Shown piece by piece: positions 1-8,703 of a stretch of DNA of 64,000 nt. Location of the stretch: NCBI GenBank assembly GCA_934718085.1, contig CAKUZL010000006.1:1-64000 (forward strand), read 5' to 3'. Source of the DNA: an uncultured Candidatus Melainabacteria bacterium (GTDB taxonomy: Bacteria > Cyanobacteriota > Vampirovibrionia > Gastranaerophilales > Gastranaerophilaceae). The number at the start of each line of letters is the position of its first letter. Position 1 is the first letter of the stretch. The position numbers and the translations under genes were made by a program. The notes under the pieces were generated by a model. It was not told where the DNA came from, made no database searches, and worked only from the letters and a program-made list of their open reading frames with translations.

Positions 1-264
1 ATTATTGTTGATTAACAATCGAAAGATTTTTGTCTTCACCGAAAAAGTCGTTGGGGTGGAAACCCCAACCTACAATGTTTTCAGCTTTTTGCCGTAACGC
101 AAAGTTTTGATTGGAATTTATTCCTCGAAACGGAAGATTCCGAATTTTTAAAACATACTCCGTCGCACGATTTGTCAGGTATTGCCGGACAAATCGTCCA
201 TCTTTGTGCCGGGTCGCAGTTTTTTGGGGCGAAACATTCGTGATTGTAGAGCTGTCCGCTTTTT
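1..264. other. Noncoding stretch with two inverted repeats
   Basis: I see no convincing gene here. One inverted repeat pairs 167-176 (ACGATTTGTC) with 188-197 around an 11-base loop. A second sits at 50-69 (GTTGGGGT / ACCCCAAC). Both lie downstream of the protease gene that ends at 265 on the minus strand. The left edge is the window edge, so a neighbouring promoter cannot be excluded. Confidence 0.4.
42..69 (-). terminator. Terminator-like hairpin after the M16 protease gene
   Basis: Read on the minus strand, an 8-bp stem (GTTGGGGT, loop TTCC, ACCCCAAC) is followed by GACTTTTTC. The stem is strong but the T-run is short and slightly displaced, and it lies about 195 bases after the stop codon. 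A terminator for the minus-strand protease gene is therefore possible but not certain. Confidence 0.35.
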
Positions 265-2910
265 TTATTTTTTATCGTTGGTCAAAATCACCGTTACGGA
301 GGGTTCCGAAAAATATTTTTGAGCGACTCTCAAAATGTCTTCTTTAGTTACCGAATTTATCAGCTCCGGAACTTTTCTCGAAAATTCGCAGCCGTCACCG
401 TCGTTTTCGTCACCCGCGCACATCGAAGCTTTTTGCAAATTCGTTTCCGCGGACAAAATATAGTTGCCCAAAAGCTTGCTTTTTGCGTTTTTAAGCTCTT
501 CGTCGCAAACGGGTTCCGTCATAATTCGTTTTATTTCGCTATCGGTTGCAATCAGTGTCTTTTCGGTATTTTGCGGTGCGCAGGAAGTATACGTGTAAAA
601 CATTCCGCGATTGACACCCGCCGAAAATCCCGAGCCCGTCGCGTATGCCAGAGCATTCTTTTCGCGAATTTCGACAAAAAGTCGCGAGCTCATCCCCGAG
701 CCCAAAATCGAATTGATGACGTTTAACGTCATTCTGTCCTTCAAATCGGTTTTACCCGCGGTATCCCAAGCTTTTATGACCCATGCCGCTTCAAACCCCG
801 ATTGTTGCGTGATTTTTACGTCTTTTTTGACGGGATAAAAAAGATTTTTGAAATTTTTATAGTCAAAGTTCGGAAAATTGCATTTTTTGTCGAACATCTC
901 CGAAAACGCGTTTATCGCGGTTTGATTGTCGATATTGCCGTTTATTGCAATTGTTACGTTTTGCGGGCAAAACAGCTCGTCAAACCTTGCTTTGACGTCT
1001 TTTTGATTGATTTTCGGAATTTGTTGTTCCAAAGTTTTGCCGGTCGTGTCGTAGGGCGTACCCTTTCTCATTTCGTATTTAACCGCCTCAAATGCCACAT
1101 TTGACGGGATATCTCGGCTTTTGGAAATTTGATGCATTAAATCCGATTTCGCCTTGTTGACCGAATTTTCGCCGATTTGCGGATTTTTTACGACTTCTCT
1201 CAACATATCGAGCGCCAACGGCAGGTCGGACTTTGTACATTTCATCGAAATCGTAAACGTTTCGGTTCCCGCGCCCGCGTCTATCGAAATCCCGTTTTCT
1301 TCCGAAATTGCCGCAAAATTTTTACCCGGATATTTTGTCGTTCCGTCTGTCAAAACTTCAGCCAAAATTTCGTCGGTGCCTTTTACCGTTTCCGTGTATT
1401 TGCCCCCTTTTACAATGATTTTGACCGCGATGATTTCGTTGTCCTTATTCTTTTGACAAAGCAACGTTGCGCCGCTTTTTAACGTGTATTTGTCGGTATT
1501 TTTTAGTTTTGTAAATTTTGCGGGTTTGGCGCAGGGAGCTTTAAAAATCGGTTTTTGCTCGATTTTTGCCGAAGGTTCGCAGGTTTTAAATTTTTCCGTT
1601 TTTATTTCTTTTTTCGGTAAAACCATAGAAATAACCGAGTTTTCGCGTTTTAAATATTTCCCCGCCGCTTTTTTTACGTCCGCAAGCGTAACATTGTTTA
1701 TGTTCGCGGTGTAGTTTTCGTAAGCGAATTTGTCCTTGCTTACCACGGCAAGGTACCCGAGTTCCGACGCAATGTTTTCGACGGTTTCTCGTCCGAACAA
1801 AGTATCGGTCAAAATGATTTTTTTCCCCCGCTCGAGGCTTTTTTCGTCAAGATTTTGAAGCCGGTCGATGTTTTTGAAAATTTCGTTTTCCGCCGCCGAG
1901 ATATTGTGCGGATTTAAGTCCGCTCCGATGACAAAAAGCCCGTCACGCGCGTACGGAACGGAGTTTGCATAAATCGACTTAACAAGTCCTTTGTTTTCCT
2001 TTAAATCTTCGTATAACATCGAAGATTTTCCGTTTCCGAGAAGTGTTGCCGCGATATCAAGCGCGTATGCGTCTGCTGAAGAGTTGTCGGGTGTCGTTCT
2101 GAATCCGAGCAGAATGTACGCAGTGTTGATGTCTTTTGTTTCGCTCACTCGTATTTGCGCGGTCGGAATTTTGTCGGCAACAACGGGTTTGTTGAGTTTT
2201 TGAGCGCATTTCGCGCCGCTTTTTGCCCCGAAACGTTCTTTCACCGCATTCAGCGCCGTTTTTGCGTCGACATCTCCGACAATAACCGTCGTCATCCGCC
2301 CGGGATAATAGTTCTGTTCGTAAAATCCGACGATTTCGCTCCTCGGAACGCCCGAGATTATTTCTTTCGTTCCGATAACGTCTCTTCCGTAAGCGTCCGT
2401 CGGGTAAAACGCCCGACTGAGGTTCGAATACAACGCTCTTTGCGGGCTGTCGAGCGTTCGGTCGATTTCCCGTATCACAACGTTGCGTTCGCGTTCGATT
2501 TCGTCGCCCGGAAACAACGGGTTGTTAAGCATATCCGCGTGTAAATCCGTCGCGGTTAAAAATTCCTTTGACGGCAGCAATATGTAATAATGCGTGAAGT
2601 CTTTGCTTGTTGCGGCGTTTGTTATCGCGCCTTTCGCGTCCGTTATCTCCGAAAAAGCATTTCCCGGGTAATTCTTAGACCCTTTAAAAAACAGATGCTC
2701 CAAAAAATGCGCAATTCCGTTGTTTGAAGCCGTTTCGTCCGTTGAACCCGTCGAAAACCATGTATCTATCATTACCGACGGATTTGTCCGAACCTCTTTT
2801 ATTATAACGTTATGCCCGTTTTGCAACGTGTACCTTTGAATGTTTTCCTTTGCCGTTACCGGTATCGTAAAAATTATTGTCGCCGCCAACAAAATTGCAG
2901 TTTTTTTCAT
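265..2910 (-). CDS. Two-lobed M16 zinc peptidase, secreted
   Basis: This 881-aa protein is a tandem M16 (insulinase/pitrilysin-like) peptidase. Residues 1-20 form a signal peptide (MKKTAILLAATIIFTIPVTA), so it acts outside the cytoplasmic membrane. The N-terminal lobe has the inverted zinc motif HFLEH (residues 68-72), and a conserved downstream glutamate region (RERNVVIREID) can supply the third ligand. A second, inactive-type M16 lobe follows in the C-terminal half, as in single-chain family members that degrade small proteins or peptides. I chose the ATG at 2910 because AAGGAAT lies just upstream and the signal peptide begins there; a longer reading to 2976 adds 22 unlikely residues. It stands alone and is divergent from the cupin gene. 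The natural substrate cannot be read from the sequence. Confidence 0.93.
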   Translation of the reverse strand: MKKTAILLAATIIFTIPVTAKENIQRYTLQNGHNVIIKEVRTNPSVMIDTWFSTGSTDETASNNGIAHFLEHLFFKGSKNYPGNAFSEITDAKGAITNAATSKDFTHYYILLPSKEFLTATDLHADMLNNPLFPGDEIERERNVVIREIDRTLDSPQRALYSNLSRAFYPTDAYGRDVIGTKEIISGVPRSEIVGFYEQNYYPGRMTTVIVGDVDAKTALNAVKERFGAKSGAKCAQKLNKPVVADKIPTAQIRVSETKDINTAYILLGFRTTPDNSSADAYALDIAATLLGNGKSSMLYEDLKENKGLVKSIYANSVPYARDGLFVIGADLNPHNISAAENEIFKNIDRLQNLDEKSLERGKKIILTDTLFGRETVENIASELGYLAVVSKDKFAYENYTANINNVTLADVKKAAGKYLKRENSVISMVLPKKEIKTEKFKTCEPSAKIEQKPIFKAPCAKPAKFTKLKNTDKYTLKSGATLLCQKNKDNEIIAVKIIVKGGKYTETVKGTDEILAEVLTDGTTKYPGKNFAAISEENGISIDAGAGTETFTISMKCTKSDLPLALDMLREVVKNPQIGENSVNKAKSDLMHQISKSRDIPSNVAFEAVKYEMRKGTPYDTTGKTLEQQIPKINQKDVKARFDELFCPQNVTIAINGNIDNQTAINAFSEMFDKKCNFPNFDYKNFKNLFYPVKKDVKITQQSGFEAAWVIKAWDTAGKTDLKDRMTLNVINSILGSGMSSRLFVEIREKNALAYATGSGFSAGVNRGMFYTYTSCAPQNTEKTLIATDSEIKRIMTEPVCDEELKNAKSKLLGNYILSAETNLQKASMCAGDENDGDGCEFSRKVPELINSVTKEDILRVAQKYFSEPSVTVILTNDKK

Positions 2911-3074
2911 GTTTATTCCTTTTTCTGTCATCTGTTTCTTATATTTTATATAAAAAATTGTAATTTTATACAACATCCGTGCGTTTTTTTTGAGGACTAG
3001 CTCTCCGGAGGGATTGACAGCCTTATTCTTTGCGGCTTAAACTGTAATGTTAATCGAAAAAAAGGAGTATGTCT

Positions 3075-3404
3075 ATGAATTACTATGAACCCCAAAGCGT
3101 AAAAACATTAGCGGATTACACAAAACGCGATTTCTATCCGGAAATGCTCGCCGAAGAAGGTGAAAACTTAGCGCTCCTTGTTGCCCTCAAAAAAGACGCG
3201 TCTATGCCTTTTCACTCGTCTCCGGTTAATGTCACCATCGTAGTTCTCGAAGGCAAAATCTCATTCCGTCTCTACGAAGAAGAAGACGGGGATAAGTATA
3301 AAGAATTCAAAATCTCCGAGGGCGAGGTTTTCCGCTTTAAAAAAGACGAATTTCACGGAGTTGTCGCCGAAGAAAATTCTCGATTTGTCGTTATCAGAAT
3401 TTAG
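3075..3404 (+). CDS. Small single-domain cupin protein
   Basis: This 109-aa protein has a one-domain cupin layout. A first strand pair (MPFHSSPVNVTIVVLEGKIS) carries one histidine and a glutamate, and a second cupin motif contains GEVFRFKKDEFHGV. The classical two-histidine metal site is only partly present, so metal binding is uncertain. Small cupins of this type bind metals or small ligands, but no substrate is evident. The ATG at 3075 is preferred over the one at 3069 because AAGGAG lies 7 bases before it and only 1 base before the earlier ATG. Its 3' end nearly abuts the convergent PHP gene. Confidence 0.8.
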   Translation: MNYYEPQSVKTLADYTKRDFYPEMLAEEGENLALLVALKKDASMPFHSSPVNVTIVVLEGKISFRLYEEEDGDKYKEFKISEGEVFRFKKDEFHGVVAEENSRFVVIRI

Positions 3405-3415
3405 TTCTCGTATTT

Positions 3416-4042
3416 TTAAATTTGCCGACCGTGGGCGTCCGTGCCCCCGGTTTGCAATAAATTAAGCTCTTCCGCGATTTTTTTTACGGTTTGATTTTTG
3501 TGAAACCTTATTATCGCGCGGTGTCTTCGGTACGGATAGCGTGTTTCCAACCCTTCAAGCCCGATATCCGTCAGACTTTTTACAAAGTTTTTCAAATTAA
3601 ACGTCAGGCAGCACGCCGGGTGCGCAAGTATCGCAATTCCTCCCGCAGTGTGGATTGCGGATATCAACTTCGGAACGTCTCTTCGCGCAAAAATTCTGAC
3701 AATATCAAGTTCCGTTCCGGCTTTTGTCTTTGAAAGAAACGGTTTTAACTCATCGGATTTTACGTCGATTCCGTATCCCAAAAGATGAAAAAATACTCCG
3801 CGGTACCAACAATCAAATTCAACGCCCGTGATAAGTCCTTCCGTTTCGCCGATTTCGTCATACGCGGCAACCGTGTTGTGATCACATATCGAAAAGTATT
3901 TTAGCCCCTTTTCCCGCGCTTCTCTAACGATTTCCCCGGGTGCCGCACTCCCGTCCGATTTTGTCGAATGGATGTGCAAATTCACCCGCTCAAAAAAATC
4001 TTCGTCTTTCAGACTTTTTATTATTTCTTTTATTTCGTTCAT
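3416..4042 (-). CDS. PHP-domain metal-dependent phosphoesterase
   Basis: This 208-aa protein belongs to the PHP superfamily. The N-terminal metal motif NLHIHSTKSDG, the next motif CDHNT, and the C-terminal TDAHG fit the trinuclear-metal active site of PHP phosphoesterases such as the YciV/TrpH type, which hydrolyse nucleotide or sugar phosphates. A histidine-rich AHPACC segment adds further ligands. It is divergent from the membrane protein at 4095 across about 50 bases, and its own start lacks a clear Shine-Dalgarno sequence. The exact substrate cannot be assigned. Confidence 0.88.
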   Translation of the reverse strand: MNEIKEIIKSLKDEDFFERVNLHIHSTKSDGSAAPGEIVREAREKGLKYFSICDHNTVAAYDEIGETEGLITGVEFDCWYRGVFFHLLGYGIDVKSDELKPFLSKTKAGTELDIVRIFARRDVPKLISAIHTAGGIAILAHPACCLTFNLKNFVKSLTDIGLEGLETRYPYRRHRAIIRFHKNQTVKKIAEELNLLQTGGTDAHGRQI

Positions 4043-4094
4043 AAGGTATAATTCTCTTGTAACTTTTATTTATATCATAACGGAAAGAAAATTC

Positions 4095-5045
4095 ATGGTG
4101 AACAGAACGGACAATAAATTTACAAAAACAGTTGCAATTCTTTGGGAAGGGGTTGTCGTTTATATCAAAAACATCGATACTTTTTTTAAATTTATGGCGT
4201 TTCCCGTTTTCGGGCAGCTTTTTGGGCTCGTCCTTATTTTGACCGTAAATTATTTCTACGTCACAAATATTTCGTCCCTGATAAAAATCTTTCCGTATAT
4301 GAACAACATAACGTTCGCTCTCACGGTTCTGTTAATCGGCGTTTTCCCGGGGTTCTTGATTTTCTGTAAGGCTTTTTACGATTTTCTGCTCGCGTACGGA
4401 GCTCTGAACTCAATCGTATATGTCTCTAAAGGCAAGAAGCCCGACAAGTCCGACCCCGCAACGCATGTCGGTGTTCTGAAAAAAAGAATTCCGTCGTTTT
4501 TGCTTCTGTGGGCGATTTTGGCAATATTGACCGTAATCGGCGCGTTTCCGCTGTTTATTCTGCCGGCTCTCTTTATCGCGGTGTATTTTTCGCTTTGCTT
4601 TCAAACTTTTATGCTCGAAGATTCAAACGGCGCGTTTTCCTCGATAAAACGAAGCATTACCCTCGTCAAAACAAATTACCTTATGACCCTTTCCGTCATT
4701 GTTTTTTCGTTCCTCTTGACTTATGTCGCCGTTCCGTCGTTGGTTGTTATCGGGTTTGAAAAGTTAAATCTCATAAAATATATTTCTCTTCCCGTTCAAA
4801 AATATGCGGAACTTCTGCCCGTCGAACAAATGGTGGAATCGTTTTTCGCGTTTTGTTCCGACACTCTCAAAAATTTTGTCGACATAAACCTTGCCAAAGA
4901 AATAAATTTAACCCCTTTGATTCATTCGTTCGTAAAAACGGTTGTTTCTTCTTGTGTTACAATGTTTTTGCTTCCCATGCGATGCGCGTGGTTTACATTG
5001 CTGTATAAAGACTATGACACCCGCAAAACCGTCACAAAATCATAG
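4095..5045 (+). CDS. Polytopic membrane protein, unknown function
   Basis: I do not recognise the family. The 316-aa product has about six hydrophobic segments: near residues 25-55, 65-100 (long, probably two passes), 135-175, 185-215 and near the C-terminus, separated by short polar loops. It lacks obvious catalytic motifs. The start at 4095 follows GGAAAG; an upstream reading to 3972 overlaps the divergent PHP gene and is rejected. A small zinc-ribbon gene follows after 13 bases and is probably co-transcribed. Its layout resembles DUF975/YciC-like bacterial membrane proteins, but this is only an impression. Confidence 0.75.
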   Translation: MVNRTDNKFTKTVAILWEGVVVYIKNIDTFFKFMAFPVFGQLFGLVLILTVNYFYVTNISSLIKIFPYMNNITFALTVLLIGVFPGFLIFCKAFYDFLLAYGALNSIVYVSKGKKPDKSDPATHVGVLKKRIPSFLLLWAILAILTVIGAFPLFILPALFIAVYFSLCFQTFMLEDSNGAFSSIKRSITLVKTNYLMTLSVIVFSFLLTYVAVPSLVVIGFEKLNLIKYISLPVQKYAELLPVEQMVESFFAFCSDTLKNFVDINLAKEINLTPLIHSFVKTVVSSCVTMFLLPMRCAWFTLLYKDYDTRKTVTKS

Positions 5046-5058
5046 AAAGGCACTTTCG

Positions 5059-5277
5059 ATGTTCGTTTGTAAAAATTGTAAATCCGTTGATAAGTTTGAG
5101 CTGATGTTCAATCCCGAATATCGCGGAAATTGTGATTTTTCCTACGTCTACGACAAAGACGGCAATCTGAAAATGACGGTCGACGGTTTTACCTTCGTTC
5201 CCGATTTGGCGTTTATGAATTCCCACGCCGTGTGCAAACACTGCGGAAGTCTTTTTAAATGGGACTATTCTATGTAA
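5059..5277 (+). CDS. Small zinc-ribbon-like protein
   Basis: This 72-aa protein has two CxxC knuckles, CKNC near residue 4 and CKHC near residue 60. Together they can bind one zinc ion as a zinc ribbon. The middle is polar and aromatic with no other motif. The ATG at 5059 has AAAGG about 9 bases upstream, and the gene starts 13 bases after the membrane-protein gene, suggesting one transcript. No function can be assigned. Confidence 0.7.
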   Translation: MFVCKNCKSVDKFELMFNPEYRGNCDFSYVYDKDGNLKMTVDGFTFVPDLAFMNSHAVCKHCGSLFKWDYSM

Positions 5278-5449
5278 TTGACTCGGTTGACGAGGATATT
5301 TTTGTGTAGCTTTTTGCAAATTTTATGGCGAAAACTTCGACTGTGATAACGGTTCGACTCCTCCGAAATATCCGCTCGGATGGCGAGAGAGGTTTCCCTA
5401 AACAAAACGGCATAACCGATTTCCGGCACCTGCGGTGTTCGAAAAACGT

Positions 5450-6292
5450 TTACACAAAATTGTTCGTTACGCCGTACAAATATTCCACAATCTGTTCGAA
5501 ATAAGGTATCGAAACGCTGCCGTTTACGATAATATCCCATTTATGCTTGTGCGGCAAAATGTATTTTTCCGACGCGCTTCTGATATAAGAAAGTTGTTTT
5601 AAAGCGTTTTCGCGATTTTGATTTCTCGATGCGGCTCTCGACAAAAATCTTTCTTTTTGTTCTTCTCTGTCGATGTCGATATAAATTTTGATGTCAAAAA
5701 GGTCGTAAACGTTGTCGTACATTGCCGCCAAGCCCTCGACCGCTATGATTTTTTCGGATTTAGCAGGCAACGATTTCGGAACGCTTACACCGCTTCCGTT
5801 TATCAAATATCTCGGAGTCATAACGTCGTTTCCGAGAGCGAGTTGCTTCAAATCTTCTTTTAACAAATCCGTCATAAAATTGTCGGGCGAGTCAACGTCA
5901 TATCCCGCTTCGAGCAATTTGTCGAAACTCCCGTATTTCTTGATTAAATCGGAAATATCGTTAAAATAATTGTCCGTACTGATTATCTCCACGGGGAGAT
6001 TGTATCTTTGTACGGACTTTTTAATGTGTTTGCAAATCGTAGTTTTTCCGCTCGCGGATTCGCCGCAAATCCCTATCATTATTTTCTTCTCGGGATTTTC
6101 TATCATTCTTTTCGTAAATCGACTTATGAAATCGTCCTTTACCCTTATTATAAAAGGATTTTCCTTGTTTTTGTCAAAAGACAAAATGTGCTCGAATTCT
6201 TTCTGGAGAAAGTAAGCCATTATCCCGCGACCTTCTCTCGTCGAGAAGTCCGGTTTTTTAAATTTTCTGCGTTTAAGTTCGTCTACGTTCAT
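5450..6292 (-). CDS. Uridine kinase/phosphoribulokinase-family P-loop kinase
   Basis: This 280-aa protein has a Walker A motif GESASGKTT inside IGICGESASGKTTICKHI, then a Udk-like STDNYF segment, and a late RAASRNQ region typical of the uridine kinase/PRK lid. An extra N-terminal stretch of about 65 residues precedes the kinase fold, unlike ordinary Udk (about 210 aa). A paralogue with the same Walker A sits at 58644-59462. The family phosphorylates nucleosides or related alcohols, but the extension makes direct assignment to uridine unsafe. The ATG at 6292 follows GGAAAG; a GTG 18 bases upstream is possible. The ABC exporter lies upstream on the same strand, 50 bases away. Confidence 0.85.
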   Translation of the reverse strand: MNVDELKRRKFKKPDFSTREGRGIMAYFLQKEFEHILSFDKNKENPFIIRVKDDFISRFTKRMIENPEKKIMIGICGESASGKTTICKHIKKSVQRYNLPVEIISTDNYFNDISDLIKKYGSFDKLLEAGYDVDSPDNFMTDLLKEDLKQLALGNDVMTPRYLINGSGVSVPKSLPAKSEKIIAVEGLAAMYDNVYDLFDIKIYIDIDREEQKERFLSRAASRNQNRENALKQLSYIRSASEKYILPHKHKWDIIVNGSVSIPYFEQIVEYLYGVTNNFV

Positions 6293-6342
6293 AAGTCTTT
6301 CCGTGTTCACAAATTTGTTATTATAAATTATATTTTAGAGTT

Positions 6343-8193
6343 TTATTTTGTCAATTGTTTTTCGAAATATTCTTCCGTTTCTTCTTCTTTTTTAAATTGA
6401 ATTTCGTACAAATGTCTGTATTCGCCGTTTTCGATTTGCATCAATTCTTCGTGCGTGCCTTTTTCGACGATTTCGCCTTCGTTTACCACGATAATTCTGT
6501 CGGCGTTTTGGATTGTCGAAAGTCTGTGCGCGATGACGATGACGGTTTTGTTTTGCATAAGGTTGTCCAAAGCCTTTTGTACTACGGCTTCCGACTCGTT
6601 GTCAAGTGCGGAAGTTGCTTCGTCCAAAATGACTATCGGCGCATTTTTTATCATAGCTCTCGCAATCGCGACGCGTTGGCGTTGTCCGCCCGACAAGCTT
6701 GTTCCTCGTTCGCCCACAACCGTGTCGAGCCCGTCCGGTAAAGTATCGATAAAATCGGTAAGGTGTGCGCTTTCAACGACAAACTTCAACTCTTCCGCCG
6801 TTGCCGAAGGATTGCCCATCATTATGTTTTCGCGAATCGTTCCCGCGAACAAAAAGTTGTCCTGGAACACTACCGACATTATATTTCTCAAATCGACCAA
6901 TTTGTAGTCTCTGATGTCGATTCCGTCAATTTTTATCGAGCCGGAGTCGATATCGTAAAATCTGGGCAAAAGGTTTACCATTGTTGTTTTCCCGCCGCCC
7001 GAATTGCCGACGACCGCAAGAGTTTGTCCTTTGGGGATGTCGAGGGTTATATTTTTCAAAACTTTTGTTCCCGGAATGTACGAGAATGTAACGTTTTCGA
7101 ACGAAATACACGACTTTACTTCATTAATGCTTTTTGCGTCGGATTTTTCCTTTATCTCGGATTGTATGTCGAAAATTTCGAAAACTCTGCTCATCGACAC
7201 GAATACCGTTTGAATGCTCGTTAAAGTATCTCCGAGGTTTTTCATCGGTTTATAAAGCAATATAAGCGCTGCCACGAACGATACAAATTTGCCGGTGGTA
7301 AGTTGTCCCGTCAAAATCAGGTGGTTTCCGAACCACAAAACAGTCGCAAATCCTATGGAAGCAATGAAAAACATCAACGGAGACGCGATTGCGACCCTCT
7401 TTGTCAACGACATGTGAATATCGAACAAATCGTCGGTTTTTTCCGAAAACGACGTGTACAGTTTGTCTTTCAGGTTATACGACGCAATGGTCTTGTTTCC
7501 GCCGCAGGTTTCAAAATAGTTGGTTGAAAGGTCGCCGGAAACTTTTATACTTTCGTTTGATGTACTCAAAATTTTCTTTCTGAGCATGCCCGCGGGAATT
7601 ACCGCCGCGCACATAACGATAACTCCGACGAACGCAAGTTGCCAGGAGTTATACAAAAGCACGCAAATAAGTCCCAAAGAGCTTACGCTTGTCGTCAAAA
7701 TAACTTTCAGTTGGTCGATTATTACAGACGATGCCGTGCTCGGGTCGGAATAAAATCTTGCAATTATCGTTCCCGAAAAATTTACGTCGTAAAATCTCGT
7801 GTTAAGCGTCAAAAGGTGCGCATATATGTCTTTTTGAACCTTGTTGGTTATTTTTTTCATCGTCCAGTTTGTAAGGTAGACGTTCAAATATTTTATCGAA
7901 CCCTGCAAAAGCGCAAAGGTAATAATTGCAAAGGGAATCAGTAATGCATACAGGTCTCTTTGAGGTGACGGTGCGGCATTTATTACCTTGTCAATGTAAG
8001 GTTGCAACGCGAGAGCGGTTAAGGAGTCGAGCAGTCCCAACGGAAACGACACCCCGAAGTTTAAAATCGTTCTGCCCAAATACGGTTTTACGAACGGAAA
8101 AAAACGTTTTACGAGGTATCCGTACCGGAACGACGAGGACGCCTCCGTTTGTTTCAAAACCAAAGGGTCGTTTGCTGTTGTTTGTATTGTCAT
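6343..8193 (-). CDS. MsbA-like ABC exporter (half transporter with ATPase)
   Basis: This 616-aa protein is a fused transmembrane/ATP-binding ABC exporter. About six membrane helices occupy residues 40-335. The nucleotide-binding domain follows, with Walker A GNSGGGKTT, signature LSGGQRQR, Walker B IVILDEAT and a switch histidine in IVIAHRLST. The layout and the presence of LPS genes in this window fit MsbA, which flips lipid A-core across the inner membrane as a homodimer. Multidrug exporters of the same fold cannot be excluded. It probably shares a transcript with the downstream kinase. Confidence 0.9.
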   Translation of the reverse strand: MTIQTTANDPLVLKQTEASSSFRYGYLVKRFFPFVKPYLGRTILNFGVSFPLGLLDSLTALALQPYIDKVINAAPSPQRDLYALLIPFAIITFALLQGSIKYLNVYLTNWTMKKITNKVQKDIYAHLLTLNTRFYDVNFSGTIIARFYSDPSTASSVIIDQLKVILTTSVSSLGLICVLLYNSWQLAFVGVIVMCAAVIPAGMLRKKILSTSNESIKVSGDLSTNYFETCGGNKTIASYNLKDKLYTSFSEKTDDLFDIHMSLTKRVAIASPLMFFIASIGFATVLWFGNHLILTGQLTTGKFVSFVAALILLYKPMKNLGDTLTSIQTVFVSMSRVFEIFDIQSEIKEKSDAKSINEVKSCISFENVTFSYIPGTKVLKNITLDIPKGQTLAVVGNSGGGKTTMVNLLPRFYDIDSGSIKIDGIDIRDYKLVDLRNIMSVVFQDNFLFAGTIRENIMMGNPSATAEELKFVVESAHLTDFIDTLPDGLDTVVGERGTSLSGGQRQRVAIARAMIKNAPIVILDEATSALDNESEAVVQKALDNLMQNKTVIVIAHRLSTIQNADRIIVVNEGEIVEKGTHEELMQIENGEYRHLYEIQFKKEEETEEYFEKQLTK

Positions 8194-8354
8194 TATTTTT
8201 ATCCTTAATCCTTAATAAAAAAATTCTGCTTTCTTCTATTTTACTCCGAAAAAATTTTTTGAAAACATTGCCGTATTGCGTAATGTTACAATTTTTATAA
8301 TAATTTATAATTCCGTAAGATTACTCGTTTAAAACAGTTAAGGATGGTGTATTT

Positions 8355-8699
8355 ATGAAAAAAGTATTTTGGTTTTTGTTTCTCGCGTTGGTTTTTGCGG
8401 GAGTGGCAAACGCCGCGGAAAAAGGTTGTTCGACGGGTTTTGCCTGCTCGCTCGATGAGTTGAACGCTTCTTCTCAAAAAATAATAAAAGATAAAACCAA
8501 GGTTCCCGAAGTTTCCGCAGGTGCACCCGAAACTTCGAAAAACTCCGAAATTGCACCTCTTCCTGCCCCGGGTAAAACTCTCCGCTCTGTTATCGCGCCC
8601 GAAAACAGTGAAAATGCCGCTCAAAATCAATTCGTCGACAAAAACGGACTCCGTTCAAACCCGTTTAAGACAATTCCCTCCTCTCAAAAAGCAAAATAA
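8355..8699 (+). CDS. Small secreted hypothetical protein
   Basis: This 114-aa product starts with a clear signal peptide (MKKVFWFLFLALVFAGVANA, residues 1-20). The mature part is polar, rich in serine, proline, alanine and glutamate, with two cysteines near the start (GCSTGFAC) and no recognised domain. AAGGA lies upstream of the ATG with a somewhat long spacer. The gene is convergent with the DUF512 gene, and a small AAAATAA/TTATTTT hairpin spans the two ends. It is probably periplasmic or surface-exposed; no function is proposed. Confidence 0.75.
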   Translation: MKKVFWFLFLALVFAGVANAAEKGCSTGFACSLDELNASSQKIIKDKTKVPEVSAGAPETSKNSEIAPLPAPGKTLRSVIAPENSENAAQNQFVDKNGLRSNPFKTIPSSQKAK

Positions 8700-8703
8700 C
8701 GGC